Below are positions 6,765 through 15,652 of a stretch of DNA of 24,539 bases, in pieces. The notes below the pieces were generated by a model. It saw only the letters and a program-made list of their open reading frames with translations. It was not told the origin of the DNA and made no database searches. Position numbers and translations under genes: made by a program. This stretch comes from a virus, in IMG/VR virus record IMGVR_UViG_3300009136_000242, positions 1-24,539 of that record. One strand, 5' to 3'. The stretch's first letter is position 1. Each line of letters opens with the position of its first letter.

Positions 6765-9700
6765 GCAGGTATTCATATTTCACTGACCCGTCCCAAGAGT
6801 TCTTCCTAGACCAAGAACGCAAGAAACGGGAATCGAGTCAACGCCAGTTCGAGCAGCTGGCTACTGACCCGTACCTTCTGTCGAACCTCGCCCAGTTCGC
6901 AACGAACTACCCGACCAGCTCAGCAGAGCTTGGCCTTGCCGTGGCTCGTGGAGGCATCCCCGCATCTGACCCCAGCGTGCAGAAGATGGTCACCGACGAG
7001 CTGTCCACCCGTGAAGTGCTCGGCCCCATCTCTGAGAGTGGCGGCGGCTGGTGGAACAGCCTTGCCAACACGTGGGATGAGGCTGTGGACAACACGGTCA
7101 AGGGCGCCTCAAGGTGGGGCTTCGGGCTGTGGGATGCCACCTATCAGATGATTGCCGGTGGTGCTCCCATCCGTGCCAACCAGCTCGCACAGCAGGAAGG
7201 CATCTCATTCTTCGATGCTTGGAAGCAGCAAGACCCCTACATCTTTGAGGCGCTTGGCAGCGTCATTGCAGGACAGGAAACGAACCTCGGCTCCGGTTGG
7301 ATGCCGAACTCTGATGTGGCTGAAGACGTACAGATGAACGTCAACGCAGGCATGGAGCAAGTGGAGCGTGACACTGCCCACCTCGATGCGAACGAGAAGT
7401 ACACGCAGCGCCTTGAGGCATCCCCCGGCATCTGGCGTGACTCCGTATCCAACTCCCTTGAGCAGCAGCAGATGGGTGACCCCCTCACGCAGATGAACTA
7501 CGCCGACACTGAGTCGGTCATGTTCGACATCGACTCATTCTCAGGCAACAAGGTGCGTACCCCGTGGTCCCTCGGACGAGTGGCAGCAGCCAACTTTGTC
7601 GAGCCGGGAACATCGCCCTTCGGCAAGATTTCCGGTGTTGGTGACTTCGGTGCTCAGGTATTCCTTGACCCCATCGACTGGGTTGGTGGAGCTTGGGCAA
7701 AGGCAGGCATCTCAGGCAGGAAGATTTGGGCGACAGGACGAGCAGCGTCCGTGACCCCAGAGACTGCCATTGCAAGGAACCTCGTATCAGAACCAGCTGG
7801 ACTCCCCGCCCCACCGAAAACGCTGGCGCTGGGCACGGGCGAGCCTTCCCCCCTCGCTCGTGCCCTCACCGGCGACGAGATGGGTCCACCGACCGTCCAG
7901 TACACGACCCGTCGGGTTGTGGGTGTTGACGATGAGGGATTCAACATCATTGACGACGTGGTTGAGGAGTTCCCCGCAGCCCTCCCCGGCAGGCCCGCTT
8001 ATCAGGTAGCCGAGGAAGGCAAGAAGATTCCATGGTGGCTCTCACCAGTCGAATCAGCCAAGAGAACACTGTCGGCAATCGACCCTCCTGACTGGTTCAT
8101 CGACATGCACCAACGCACCCGTCAAGGTGCAGCTGGCGGTGGTGGGGTCAAGCGGTCTATGGCCGGTCTCTACAAGGTTGACCTTCCACGACTCCCCGGT
8201 GGTCGAGCGCAAGAGCTTCGTATCACCCGCAGGGGCAAGGGCAAGAACGCCTACTGGGATGTCACCCGTCCTGACGGCACAAAGGTGCGAGAGGCAGTTG
8301 ACGACCCACGCTTCACACAGACCCAAGGCACCGAGCAGTTCGGCACGCTGGCAGAGGCCAAGCGGATAGCTGGTGAGGAAGTCGCTCGCTACGGCGACGA
8401 AGACCTCCGTGTCCACGGCATGACTGCAGACGAGTTCATTGACTCCGGTGAGGACTTCGTGGTTGACGAGTACCAGTCCCTTGCCCGCTCCTCGAACCCC
8501 ACTGGCCCAGACAGCGAGTCAGTACTTCATGGCGCCCGAAAGCGAGTGCCAGAGGATGCAACCAACGGCAGGAACGCCAACGTCCGTGTCTTCGGCAAGT
8601 CCGTTGACCTCTCTGATGGCAAGGTTCCCGATACGGTGCCCAAGCAACTCCGTGATGCTCTCGACGCTGACGGTCGCCTTGACATCGACAACGTGGTCGG
8701 CTTCGGTGACCCATATCTCGAGCGATGGGATTCCACGATGGCGTGGATGGAAGCCAATGGCGTGGGGAAGCTCAACCTTCCTGACGGCAAGGTGCTCGTC
8801 CATGACCGCTTCGTTGGTGGCAACTCTCGTGACCAGCTCGGTCGCATGTGGTTCACCGACCAGAACGGACCCATCCACACGATGTCTCAGGGTGACGAAC
8901 TCCTGACAGGACCGACCCCCGCAGAAATCAACAAGGTCGTAGACGACATTGACGAGCTGGCCCAGTCACGTGTTCCCGAAGGCGTCGGTGGCCCCGGTGT
9001 GGTTACTGACACGGGTGGCATACAAGGCGAAGGCTTCGGTATCCCCGGTATGCCCGAACCTCACCCCGGTGTTGTCGGCGCACAGGATGATGTGGCAAGC
9101 GCACTCCGTCAGGCTGACATCGAGAACGCAGCTGAAGTCACCGTCGATTCTGTGCGACCAGACTTCGACCCCGGCTACCAGCTTCACGGCAAGAAGGCCG
9201 ATGCCTTCATCGACCGACTCGCTGCTGCCTCCGCTGCCTACAAGGGTGGCAAGGACGGCTCGCTGCTTGACAACCTCCTGAGATTCCTGAGCAGGCAGAA
9301 CACGCCCGTCCCCACAAAAGTGAGACAGGCCATCCTCGATGCCGACAACAAGGAAGACATCAGGCGCATATTCTCTGAGTGGCTCGTGAAGGAAGGTGGG
9401 CAGGAAGTACTGCTCCCCGGTGGCCTCCAGTACGGTCGCATGGCTGCAGGTATCACCCCAACGAACCGACCTGTAGGTGTGGCCGCAAAGATTCCGACAG
9501 GCTTCAGGCGCCGGTTCGCAACCTCCATCTCTGGTCGTGAGCGCAACATGCTCGATGACCCCGATGGCGCATACGCACTGTTCGACTCGGCGCTGCCTCA
9601 CTACAACGTCAAGCGTGGCGGTCAGGTACAGAAGTACGACGCTGACGGCAAGATTCTCGAAGGCCAGTTCATTGACGTTGAGGAGCTGTTTCAGCGCCTC

Positions 9701-12700
9701 CGCAATCTGGTTCCCGGTGCCAAGCAGCAAGCCTTCGACCTCATGGGCGACTATTCGAGTATGTTCTTCTCAAGTCTCGTCGGTGACGGTGTGGACCCTC
9801 GCCTTGCTGAGCGGTCGGCTGTCTGGTGGCGTGACTCTGGTGGCAAGTCTGTCTTCGACTCTGAGCGCCTTGGCCGTATCGACCTCTCTGCTGGCCCCGG
9901 CGACAAGACCCTCATCAACGATGTGCAGATAGGTGGCATGGGACCACAGGTCACAGCCGACATGTGGGGTGGTGCCCTCCAGCCCGTATCTCCTCGTGAC
10001 ATGAAGCGCATCTCGAACGAATCAGACACGCTCGGCAAAATCAGCAACAGGATTGCCTTGAAGAAATACGTCGATGACGCTGGGGGTATGGAGTTCCACG
10101 AACGTGCCTCCATCCGTGCGCTCGACTACACCATCCAGAAGGTGTGGAAGCCTCTCGTCCTCCTGCGTGGAGCATGGACGCTCCGCATCCTGATGGATGA
10201 CCAGATGAGGATGGCTGCAGAAGGCTACTCAGCCCTCAACCACCCAGCTCGCATATTCAACTATGCCCTCTCGAACCCCAAGGACTGGCGTGACGCCTTC
10301 CTGAAGGGGAACATCGACGTACACGGTGTGAAGATGTCCGTGGACAACGTGGACGAGATGAAGCACGCAGAGCTGTTCGTTGATGCCCTCATGAAGAAGC
10401 GTGGTGCCAACTCGGGCGTGGGTGGATACGGCAATCAGGTACACACCATTGCAGGCAAAGGCACACCGGGATACATCGACGGAATGGTATTCGAGCTGAC
10501 TCACCTCAACGGAAGCCCAATGACACAGAGGCTTGCGAACTCGAAGTCTGACGACCCCGTGGATGAGGTTGTGCGTTGGCTCCAAGGTGCTGGCGGTGAC
10601 GAAGGCAACACGGCAGCACGCTCTGAGCTGATGAATCAGGCTGGACTTGTGGAAGGCATGGGAGGCGACGAGGCAGCGGACATGGCTTCACGGGTTCTAG
10701 CCGGTGAACGGGAAGCCCTTGAGATGGTTGTGAACAGGCAGTACGGACTCCTCCACCACAAGACGGGTGGCCTCGTCTACATGGATACCGGCAAGGGCGA
10801 GTACCTCGACTACGGCAATCTCAAGCTCGTGGCGAACGAGACTCCCAACCCGACAGGCGAAGCACGCTGGGTCGTCATCAAGGAAGGCGACGAAGACCTC
10901 CTAGAGGTTGTGCGTGGCGGCAGGGAGAGGGACATCGGTGGCCTCAACACAGAGGAGTCCATCAAGAAGCTCAAGGAGCTGGTCACCCCGAAGGTCAGAG
11001 CCTCCGAATACTTCCCGCCTACGATACGTGTACCGAAGACTCAGGCCGAGATGGGCAAGACCGAAGGGCTGTCAGCGGAACTCGACAAGGCCATATCGGG
11101 TATGTTCGACTGGCTGATGACGAAGCCATCGAACTACTTCTCCCGTGTGCCAGAGTTCCAACGGGCGTACTGGCAGAAGGTGGCTGACCTCTACCCCTAC
11201 ATGGACGATGCACTGAAGAAGCAGATTGACGAGGTAGCCAGAGGTGCCCGAGCAAACGACTTGCTCAAGCAGGCACGCAAGGACAAGCGTGGAGCTTCCA
11301 TCCAAGGACAGCTCACCGACCTCGACCAAGTGGATGCACACGCCAAGGCGTATGGACTCACGAACGTCGAGCGCACGCTGTTCAACCTCACTGAGGACAA
11401 GACCAACATTGCTGACTCGCTCAGGCTCGTCTTCCCATTCGTGGAAGCATGGGGTGAGTTCATCACACGCTGGTCGAGGCTGATGCTGACGGGCGACAAG
11501 AACGTCAAGAACCTCAACCGCCTCCGTCAGACCGTACAGGGCGCCCGACGCTCAGGCTTCTTCCAAGAGAACGACTTCGGCCAGGAGGTGTTCAACTACC
11601 CCGCCTTCATGACGAAGGGGCAGGTTGGACTCCACAACAAGCTCAATGACATCCCCGGCCTTGGTGGGTTCATGGGCGACGACGTATCCCAAGAGGTGGC
11701 AGGAGCAATCGAGGCAACCGGCAACGTCGAGTCCCTCAACTTCGCATCGACCATCATCCCCGGCTTCGGTCCTGTCTTCCAGATGGCAGCGAAGGCGCTT
11801 CCCGAGAACCCTGACTACGACTGGATACGAGACATCGTTGCGCCGTTCGGCACTGAGGGGCGCATCGGCACTGACATGATGCCAGCGTGGTTCAAGAGAG
11901 TCGTGACCGCCCAAGGTGGTGGTGACGACCCCCAGCTCCAGTACGCCTACAACTCTGCAGTCATCGACGTGATACGCACCAAGATTGACAGCGGAGACTT
12001 TGCGGGTGTCAGGGACCAGACAGAGGTGAACGAACTCATCCGTGAAGCCGAAGCTGAGGCACGTGGATTGGTCATGGTCCGAGCTGCAGCCACGTTCTGG
12101 AATCCTGCATCACCGACCTACAAGTTCCAGAAGGAAGATGTGGACGGTCTCATCTGGTCGTACAACAACCTCGGTGGTGCCTACTACGACATGCTGGAGG
12201 AGGCCGGTCGTGACGAAGCCCTTGCGGGCGACATGTTCTACGAGCGATTCGGGCTTCTCCCCCACGCCTTCTCGGGTGGCAAGACGTACAGCACTGTGGA
12301 CCGAAGCAGGTACGTCGAGGGCAACAAGTTCGAGCGGTCAGTCCCGGCCCTGTTCGAGGAGTACCCCGCAACCGCAATGTATCTCGACCCGAACATCGGC
12401 GCCACCCCTGAGTACGACCATGGGGCAACCATCAACCAGCTCCAGAATGGCGAGCGTGAGTCCTACTCGGGCGAGCAGTTCGTCTACCTCCAGCAAGACC
12501 AGCTTGGTGACCTCTGGTGGGACAACATCAACAAGTCGGCAGCACTCATCGAACATACCCCAACGAAGAAGGCGTACCTCGCTGGGTTCAAGGTTCAGGT
12601 GCAGGAGGCATACCCGTTCTGGAATAAGCCAGTGCCGGGGAAGGTGCCCACCACCTCGAACGATGTGCAGATGGCAGAGGTGGAGAGCTGGGTCAACAAC

Positions 12701-13039
12701 AGTCAGCTCGCCCACCTCGACGTTGTGCAGGCTTCCCAGCTGTACCTCATGGAACGTGCCGATGTCTTGGAGCGCATCAAGAGGGCAGGGGCATCGACCA
12801 TCAGTGGGGCAAGCTCACCGAACAGCGATGCCGGTCAGGTCTCTACGATTCTCCGTGGCTACCTGCGTGACATGGGCGCCCAGCTGACCTCGGAGTACCC
12901 TGAGTTCGGACCCCTGTTCGACAACGTGTTCTCATACGAAGTGTCAATAACCCACGATGAACCACAGGCTCCAGAGGAATTGGTTGCTATGTTTGGTGCC
13001 GACGATGGATTTCAGAACTTAGGAGTAGCCGATGGCTGA
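6761..13039 (+). CDS. Giant (2092-aa) putative internal virion / DNA-ejection protein
   Basis: The largest gene of the window, starting in an ATGA overlap. It has no convincing transmembrane helices and no repeats, coiled coils or tape-measure periodicity. Visible features: a charged N-terminus; a Trp-rich amphipathic stretch at 97-155; a segment near 290-330 (VFLDPIDWVGGAWAKAG); a Pro/Gly-rich central part (about 370-930) that looks like a string of small inserted domains; a helical part after 1100; and a C-terminal part opening with FPFVEAWGEFITRWSRLM near 1558. Similar FPF-x-AW segments occur, from memory, in very large uncharacterised structural proteins of marine and freshwater phages. 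Its size and the lysozyme in the same operon suggest a role like T7 gp16: carried in the capsid and ejected to form a conduit. A tail or neck protein is the main alternative. No catalytic motif was recognised. Confidence 0.75.
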   Translation: MSRYSYFTDPSQEFFLDQERKKRESSQRQFEQLATDPYLLSNLAQFATNYPTSSAELGLAVARGGIPASDPSVQKMVTDELSTREVLGPISESGGGWWNSLANTWDEAVDNTVKGASRWGFGLWDATYQMIAGGAPIRANQLAQQEGISFFDAWKQQDPYIFEALGSVIAGQETNLGSGWMPNSDVAEDVQMNVNAGMEQVERDTAHLDANEKYTQRLEASPGIWRDSVSNSLEQQQMGDPLTQMNYADTESVMFDIDSFSGNKVRTPWSLGRVAAANFVEPGTSPFGKISGVGDFGAQVFLDPIDWVGGAWAKAGISGRKIWATGRAASVTPETAIARNLVSEPAGLPAPPKTLALGTGEPSPLARALTGDEMGPPTVQYTTRRVVGVDDEGFNIIDDVVEEFPAALPGRPAYQVAEEGKKIPWWLSPVESAKRTLSAIDPPDWFIDMHQRTRQGAAGGGGVKRSMAGLYKVDLPRLPGGRAQELRITRRGKGKNAYWDVTRPDGTKVREAVDDPRFTQTQGTEQFGTLAEAKRIAGEEVARYGDEDLRVHGMTADEFIDSGEDFVVDEYQSLARSSNPTGPDSESVLHGARKRVPEDATNGRNANVRVFGKSVDLSDGKVPDTVPKQLRDALDADGRLDIDNVVGFGDPYLERWDSTMAWMEANGVGKLNLPDGKVLVHDRFVGGNSRDQLGRMWFTDQNGPIHTMSQGDELLTGPTPAEINKVVDDIDELAQSRVPEGVGGPGVVTDTGGIQGEGFGIPGMPEPHPGVVGAQDDVASALRQADIENAAEVTVDSVRPDFDPGYQLHGKKADAFIDRLAAASAAYKGGKDGSLLDNLLRFLSRQNTPVPTKVRQAILDADNKEDIRRIFSEWLVKEGGQEVLLPGGLQYGRMAAGITPTNRPVGVAAKIPTGFRRRFATSISGRERNMLDDPDGAYALFDSALPHYNVKRGGQVQKYDADGKILEGQFIDVEELFQRLRNLVPGAKQQAFDLMGDYSSMFFSSLVGDGVDPRLAERSAVWWRDSGGKSVFDSERLGRIDLSAGPGDKTLINDVQIGGMGPQVTADMWGGALQPVSPRDMKRISNESDTLGKISNRIALKKYVDDAGGMEFHERASIRALDYTIQKVWKPLVLLRGAWTLRILMDDQMRMAAEGYSALNHPARIFNYALSNPKDWRDAFLKGNIDVHGVKMSVDNVDEMKHAELFVDALMKKRGANSGVGGYGNQVHTIAGKGTPGYIDGMVFELTHLNGSPMTQRLANSKSDDPVDEVVRWLQGAGGDEGNTAARSELMNQAGLVEGMGGDEAADMASRVLAGEREALEMVVNRQYGLLHHKTGGLVYMDTGKGEYLDYGNLKLVANETPNPTGEARWVVIKEGDEDLLEVVRGGRERDIGGLNTEESIKKLKELVTPKVRASEYFPPTIRVPKTQAEMGKTEGLSAELDKAISGMFDWLMTKPSNYFSRVPEFQRAYWQKVADLYPYMDDALKKQIDEVARGARANDLLKQARKDKRGASIQGQLTDLDQVDAHAKAYGLTNVERTLFNLTEDKTNIADSLRLVFPFVEAWGEFITRWSRLMLTGDKNVKNLNRLRQTVQGARRSGFFQENDFGQEVFNYPAFMTKGQVGLHNKLNDIPGLGGFMGDDVSQEVAGAIEATGNVESLNFASTIIPGFGPVFQMAAKALPENPDYDWIRDIVAPFGTEGRIGTDMMPAWFKRVVTAQGGGDDPQLQYAYNSAVIDVIRTKIDSGDFAGVRDQTEVNELIREAEAEARGLVMVRAAATFWNPASPTYKFQKEDVDGLIWSYNNLGGAYYDMLEEAGRDEALAGDMFYERFGLLPHAFSGGKTYSTVDRSRYVEGNKFERSVPALFEEYPATAMYLDPNIGATPEYDHGATINQLQNGERESYSGEQFVYLQQDQLGDLWWDNINKSAALIEHTPTKKAYLAGFKVQVQEAYPFWNKPVPGKVPTTSNDVQMAEVESWVNNSQLAHLDVVQASQLYLMERADVLERIKRAGASTISGASSPNSDAGQVSTILRGYLRDMGAQLTSEYPEFGPLFDNVFSYEVSITHDEPQAPEELVAMFGADDGFQNLGVADG

Positions 13040-15029
13040 TGCTGGAGAGACCAGAGAATCCGACCTAGGCAACGTCGCCTACGATGACACGAGGACGATG
13101 TTGCTCGTCACCCTCATGGCCGATGGCGACATCACCAAGGACGAGGCTCTCGACGTTCTCAGGTGGACCCGTGACGACACCGACCCCAAGCGCATCATCG
13201 GCGTGATTGCGGGCGAGCTTGGCGTTGCGACAGGAGCCATCGAGAAGCGTCTGGAAGGCACCGACTGGGAGATGCAGGGCGAAGACATTGAGGCCACTGG
13301 TCGTGGGTTCAATGCGTGGAAGAACGACGTTGGTGAGACCTTCATCCAGACCGGGAACGTGATGGGTAACTTCCTTGCGTGGCCCGAGCGCAAGATGGCT
13401 GACTGGGCTGTCAACGCTGGACAGCTTGGCGGTGGAGTCTGGTCGGACTGGGACCAATTCGTTGGACGGAACCTCACGCCGAGCGCCGTCAAGGGAAAGC
13501 TCGATGAGTACAACGAAGGCAAGGAAGACCGCACCCGTGTCCGTGACCAGACCCGCCAAGAGATTGACCGCCTCCTTGAGGACGGCAAGATTGGCAAGGA
13601 CGAGGCGAAAGACCTCCGCAACCTCACGGGTGACTACGGCTCTGAGAACTACGAGGAGCTGGAGAAGCGGCTGAGGACTGTCTACGACAAGTACGAGAGT
13701 GAGGAGCAGGGCGAGAGTCGCATCCGTGAAGGCGTGCTTCGTGACCTCATCATGCGCCAAGATGCACCAGAAGCTGCTGCCGTCGAGGAAGAATCTGCAG
13801 CTGTAGCCGGTGCCACACAGGAATACCCAGAACAGTCATACGACCCACAAGGGAACCCCATCGTTGAAAGTCCTTCCGCAATTGAGGAAGGAGTTGGTGC
13901 AGCACCGACCGCACCAGAGAGTGACGTTGATGCCTACCTCCGTGCCAACGGCTACAACCCACAGGAAGTCGAGGGCGTTGACTACGGAGCAGACACACCA
14001 CGGTCAAGGTACTTCGCAGAGGACTTCGTGTACGACCCTTCGACCGGCAGCAACTTCTCCTCTGACCAATGGGCAGCAATCAAGCTGGACCCAAGGGCAC
14101 GTGCTGATTACATCGTCAACAAACAGGTCGAGCCTTCCGTCGAGCGCCTCTTGAACTCAGGGCGATTCAACGTACAGGAGCGCACCGACGCCGAGGGCAA
14201 GGGCACAGGCGAGTACTACGAGACCGTGAGCAGTGGCGGGCAGGGGCACATCCCCATCGAAGACCTTGCCATCCCATCGCCCGTGGTGACGAACCCGTGG
14301 GAGACCTCCAGCTACGACTACAAGGTTGGCTCTGGTCGTAGTGAGTGGATGGGCATGTCCAAGATGATGCAGAAGCGATACATCATCACCATGAAGCAGC
14401 AGGGTCTCATCTCTGAAGACCAGTACAACGACTGGACGCAGCCGATGATTGACCCCGGCAACTGGAGTGGTGGAGCACTCGACGTGAACATGAACTCCCA
14501 GTCGATGAACCTGACTGCCATGTCCATCTATGAGCGGGCAACGTCCCTCTCGTCACAGTTCCAGCGTGACCCTCTCACAGCACTTAGCGCAATGGGGCAG
14601 GAGGCTCGTCAGTATCGGGCATCAAGGGGCAGCGGAAGGTCGGCGCCGAAGTACTCCGTGCCTGCATCGCTGCGTGAGATTCCTGACTACAAGACGCTCG
14701 CCACCAGAACCAAGGGCGTGTTCTCGGCTGAGCTTGGCCGTGACATGGAGGACTGGGAGCTTGGCATCCTCGCTGACGAGCTGAAGGGCAAGTACGAGGA
14801 GGCGAACCGTGACCGCATCGCCATCCACAAGGAGGCTTGGAACGATGCCGTTGCCGGTGGCTCCACGGAGGTGGACTTCGGTGAAGTCGAGGAGCCGCTT
14901 GAAGGCTTGGAGTTCGACATCGGTGAGAAGTACGGCGCTGAGATTGACAGGTACGAGCGTGTCGAGGACAGGGCGAACAGCCGTCGTCAGCTCATCGACT
15001 CCATATCTGTTGGCGAAAGGATGATTTGA
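13032..15029 (+). CDS. Putative internal virion protein, 665 aa
   Basis: ATG at 13032 overlaps the end of the giant gene by 8 nt; AGGAG (13021-13025) lies 6 nt upstream. The protein is soluble and highly charged. Residues 1-85 form a small helical domain (MADGDITKDEALDVLRW). Residues 92-147 hold a Trp-rich amphipathic stretch resembling one in the giant protein. A Lys/Glu-rich helical region spans about 150-240 and may be coiled-coil. Residues about 240-300 are an acidic Ala/Pro/Glu-rich linker. The rest is mixed, with a helical C-terminal piece around GRDMEDWELGILADELKG. No enzyme motif is seen. Co-location with the giant protein and the lysozyme supports membership of the same ejection assembly. 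Function is inferred from context only. Confidence 0.7.
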   Translation: MADAGETRESDLGNVAYDDTRTMLLVTLMADGDITKDEALDVLRWTRDDTDPKRIIGVIAGELGVATGAIEKRLEGTDWEMQGEDIEATGRGFNAWKNDVGETFIQTGNVMGNFLAWPERKMADWAVNAGQLGGGVWSDWDQFVGRNLTPSAVKGKLDEYNEGKEDRTRVRDQTRQEIDRLLEDGKIGKDEAKDLRNLTGDYGSENYEELEKRLRTVYDKYESEEQGESRIREGVLRDLIMRQDAPEAAAVEEESAAVAGATQEYPEQSYDPQGNPIVESPSAIEEGVGAAPTAPESDVDAYLRANGYNPQEVEGVDYGADTPRSRYFAEDFVYDPSTGSNFSSDQWAAIKLDPRARADYIVNKQVEPSVERLLNSGRFNVQERTDAEGKGTGEYYETVSSGGQGHIPIEDLAIPSPVVTNPWETSSYDYKVGSGRSEWMGMSKMMQKRYIITMKQQGLISEDQYNDWTQPMIDPGNWSGGALDVNMNSQSMNLTAMSIYERATSLSSQFQRDPLTALSAMGQEARQYRASRGSGRSAPKYSVPASLREIPDYKTLATRTKGVFSAELGRDMEDWELGILADELKGKYEEANRDRIAIHKEAWNDAVAGGSTEVDFGEVEEPLEGLEFDIGEKYGAEIDRYERVEDRANSRRQLIDSISVGERMI

Positions 15030-15652
15030 TGGCCCAGAGTGAAATGGTGCAGGCCGTCATGGAGGGTCTCAAGCAGACCGAATCCGGTGGTGACTACAAC
15101 AAGCAGCAGCGCATCCGCACAGCTGATGGCGTGGACTACAAGGTCGGTGCCTACGGCATCCTCCTCTCGAAGTGGCCCGCCATGGCAGCAGCCGCTGGCT
15201 ATCCAGACGCACGGTGGCAGGACCGCACAGCTCAGGACGTGGTGGTGGGCAGGCGCATCGACTACGACTTCCAGAGGTTCGGTGCTGCGTACCCCGACAT
15301 GCAAGACGACCTCCCCATGATGGCTTCCATCTCATTCAAGTACGGGGCTGGCCTTGTGACTGAGATGGTGGACAACGGTATCACCACGCCAGACCAGATG
15401 GCGGGTGTCCGAGGGCTGGAGCCTGTCATCGAGTACGTTGGCGGGCTGTCCACGGGCGACCTTATCCAGCAGTCACCATCGCTCAAGAAGCAGAAGGACG
15501 AGAAGCCCAAGAACCTCACGAGAGCAGAAGACCGTATCCGACAGACCCTCGTAGCAATGCGAGACAGCGACAGAGAAAGGGGCGTGTCTGATGGCAGTGA
15601 CGAGGAAATCATCGAGAACGGAAATCAAGAATTACCAGCAACAGCTGAATGA
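15029..15652 (+). CDS. Virion-associated lysozyme-fold murein hydrolase (SLT/Rpf-like)
   Basis: The 207-residue product carries a lysozyme-superfamily signature. E18 in KQTESGGDY is the likely catalytic acid, followed by GAYGILLSKW (40-49), which matches the G-x-YGI/Q-x(n)-W pattern of soluble lytic transglycosylases and Rpf-type enzymes. A second helix pair follows (MMASISFKYGAGLV). The last 55 residues are charged and probably flexible. There is no signal peptide or holin-like partner. It sits among structural genes, so a role in local cell-wall opening at infection is likelier than lysis. The start at ATG 15029 overlaps the previous TGA (TGATG), with AAAGGA 7 nt upstream. An in-frame TTG at 15026 is less likely. 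Fold confidence is good; whether it is a transglycosylase or muramidase cannot be told. Confidence 0.82.
   Translation: MAQSEMVQAVMEGLKQTESGGDYNKQQRIRTADGVDYKVGAYGILLSKWPAMAAAAGYPDARWQDRTAQDVVVGRRIDYDFQRFGAAYPDMQDDLPMMASISFKYGAGLVTEMVDNGITTPDQMAGVRGLEPVIEYVGGLSTGDLIQQSPSLKKQKDEKPKNLTRAEDRIRQTLVAMRDSDRERGVSDGSDEEIIENGNQELPATAE

Noticed and set aside
12042-12887. Open frame of 281 codons inside the giant gene
   Set aside because: Same Ser/Arg/Thr-rich shadow character. No SD supports it and the giant frame is uninterrupted.
6761-13039. Tape-measure protein
   Set aside because: No long coiled-coil or repeating pattern, no clear transmembrane helices, no chaperone frameshift pair before it and no tail-tube gene nearby.
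15029-15652. Classical endolysin for host lysis
   Set aside because: It lacks a neighbouring holin or spanin, has no signal peptide, and lies inside a tightly coupled structural operon, so a virion-borne entry enzyme fits better.
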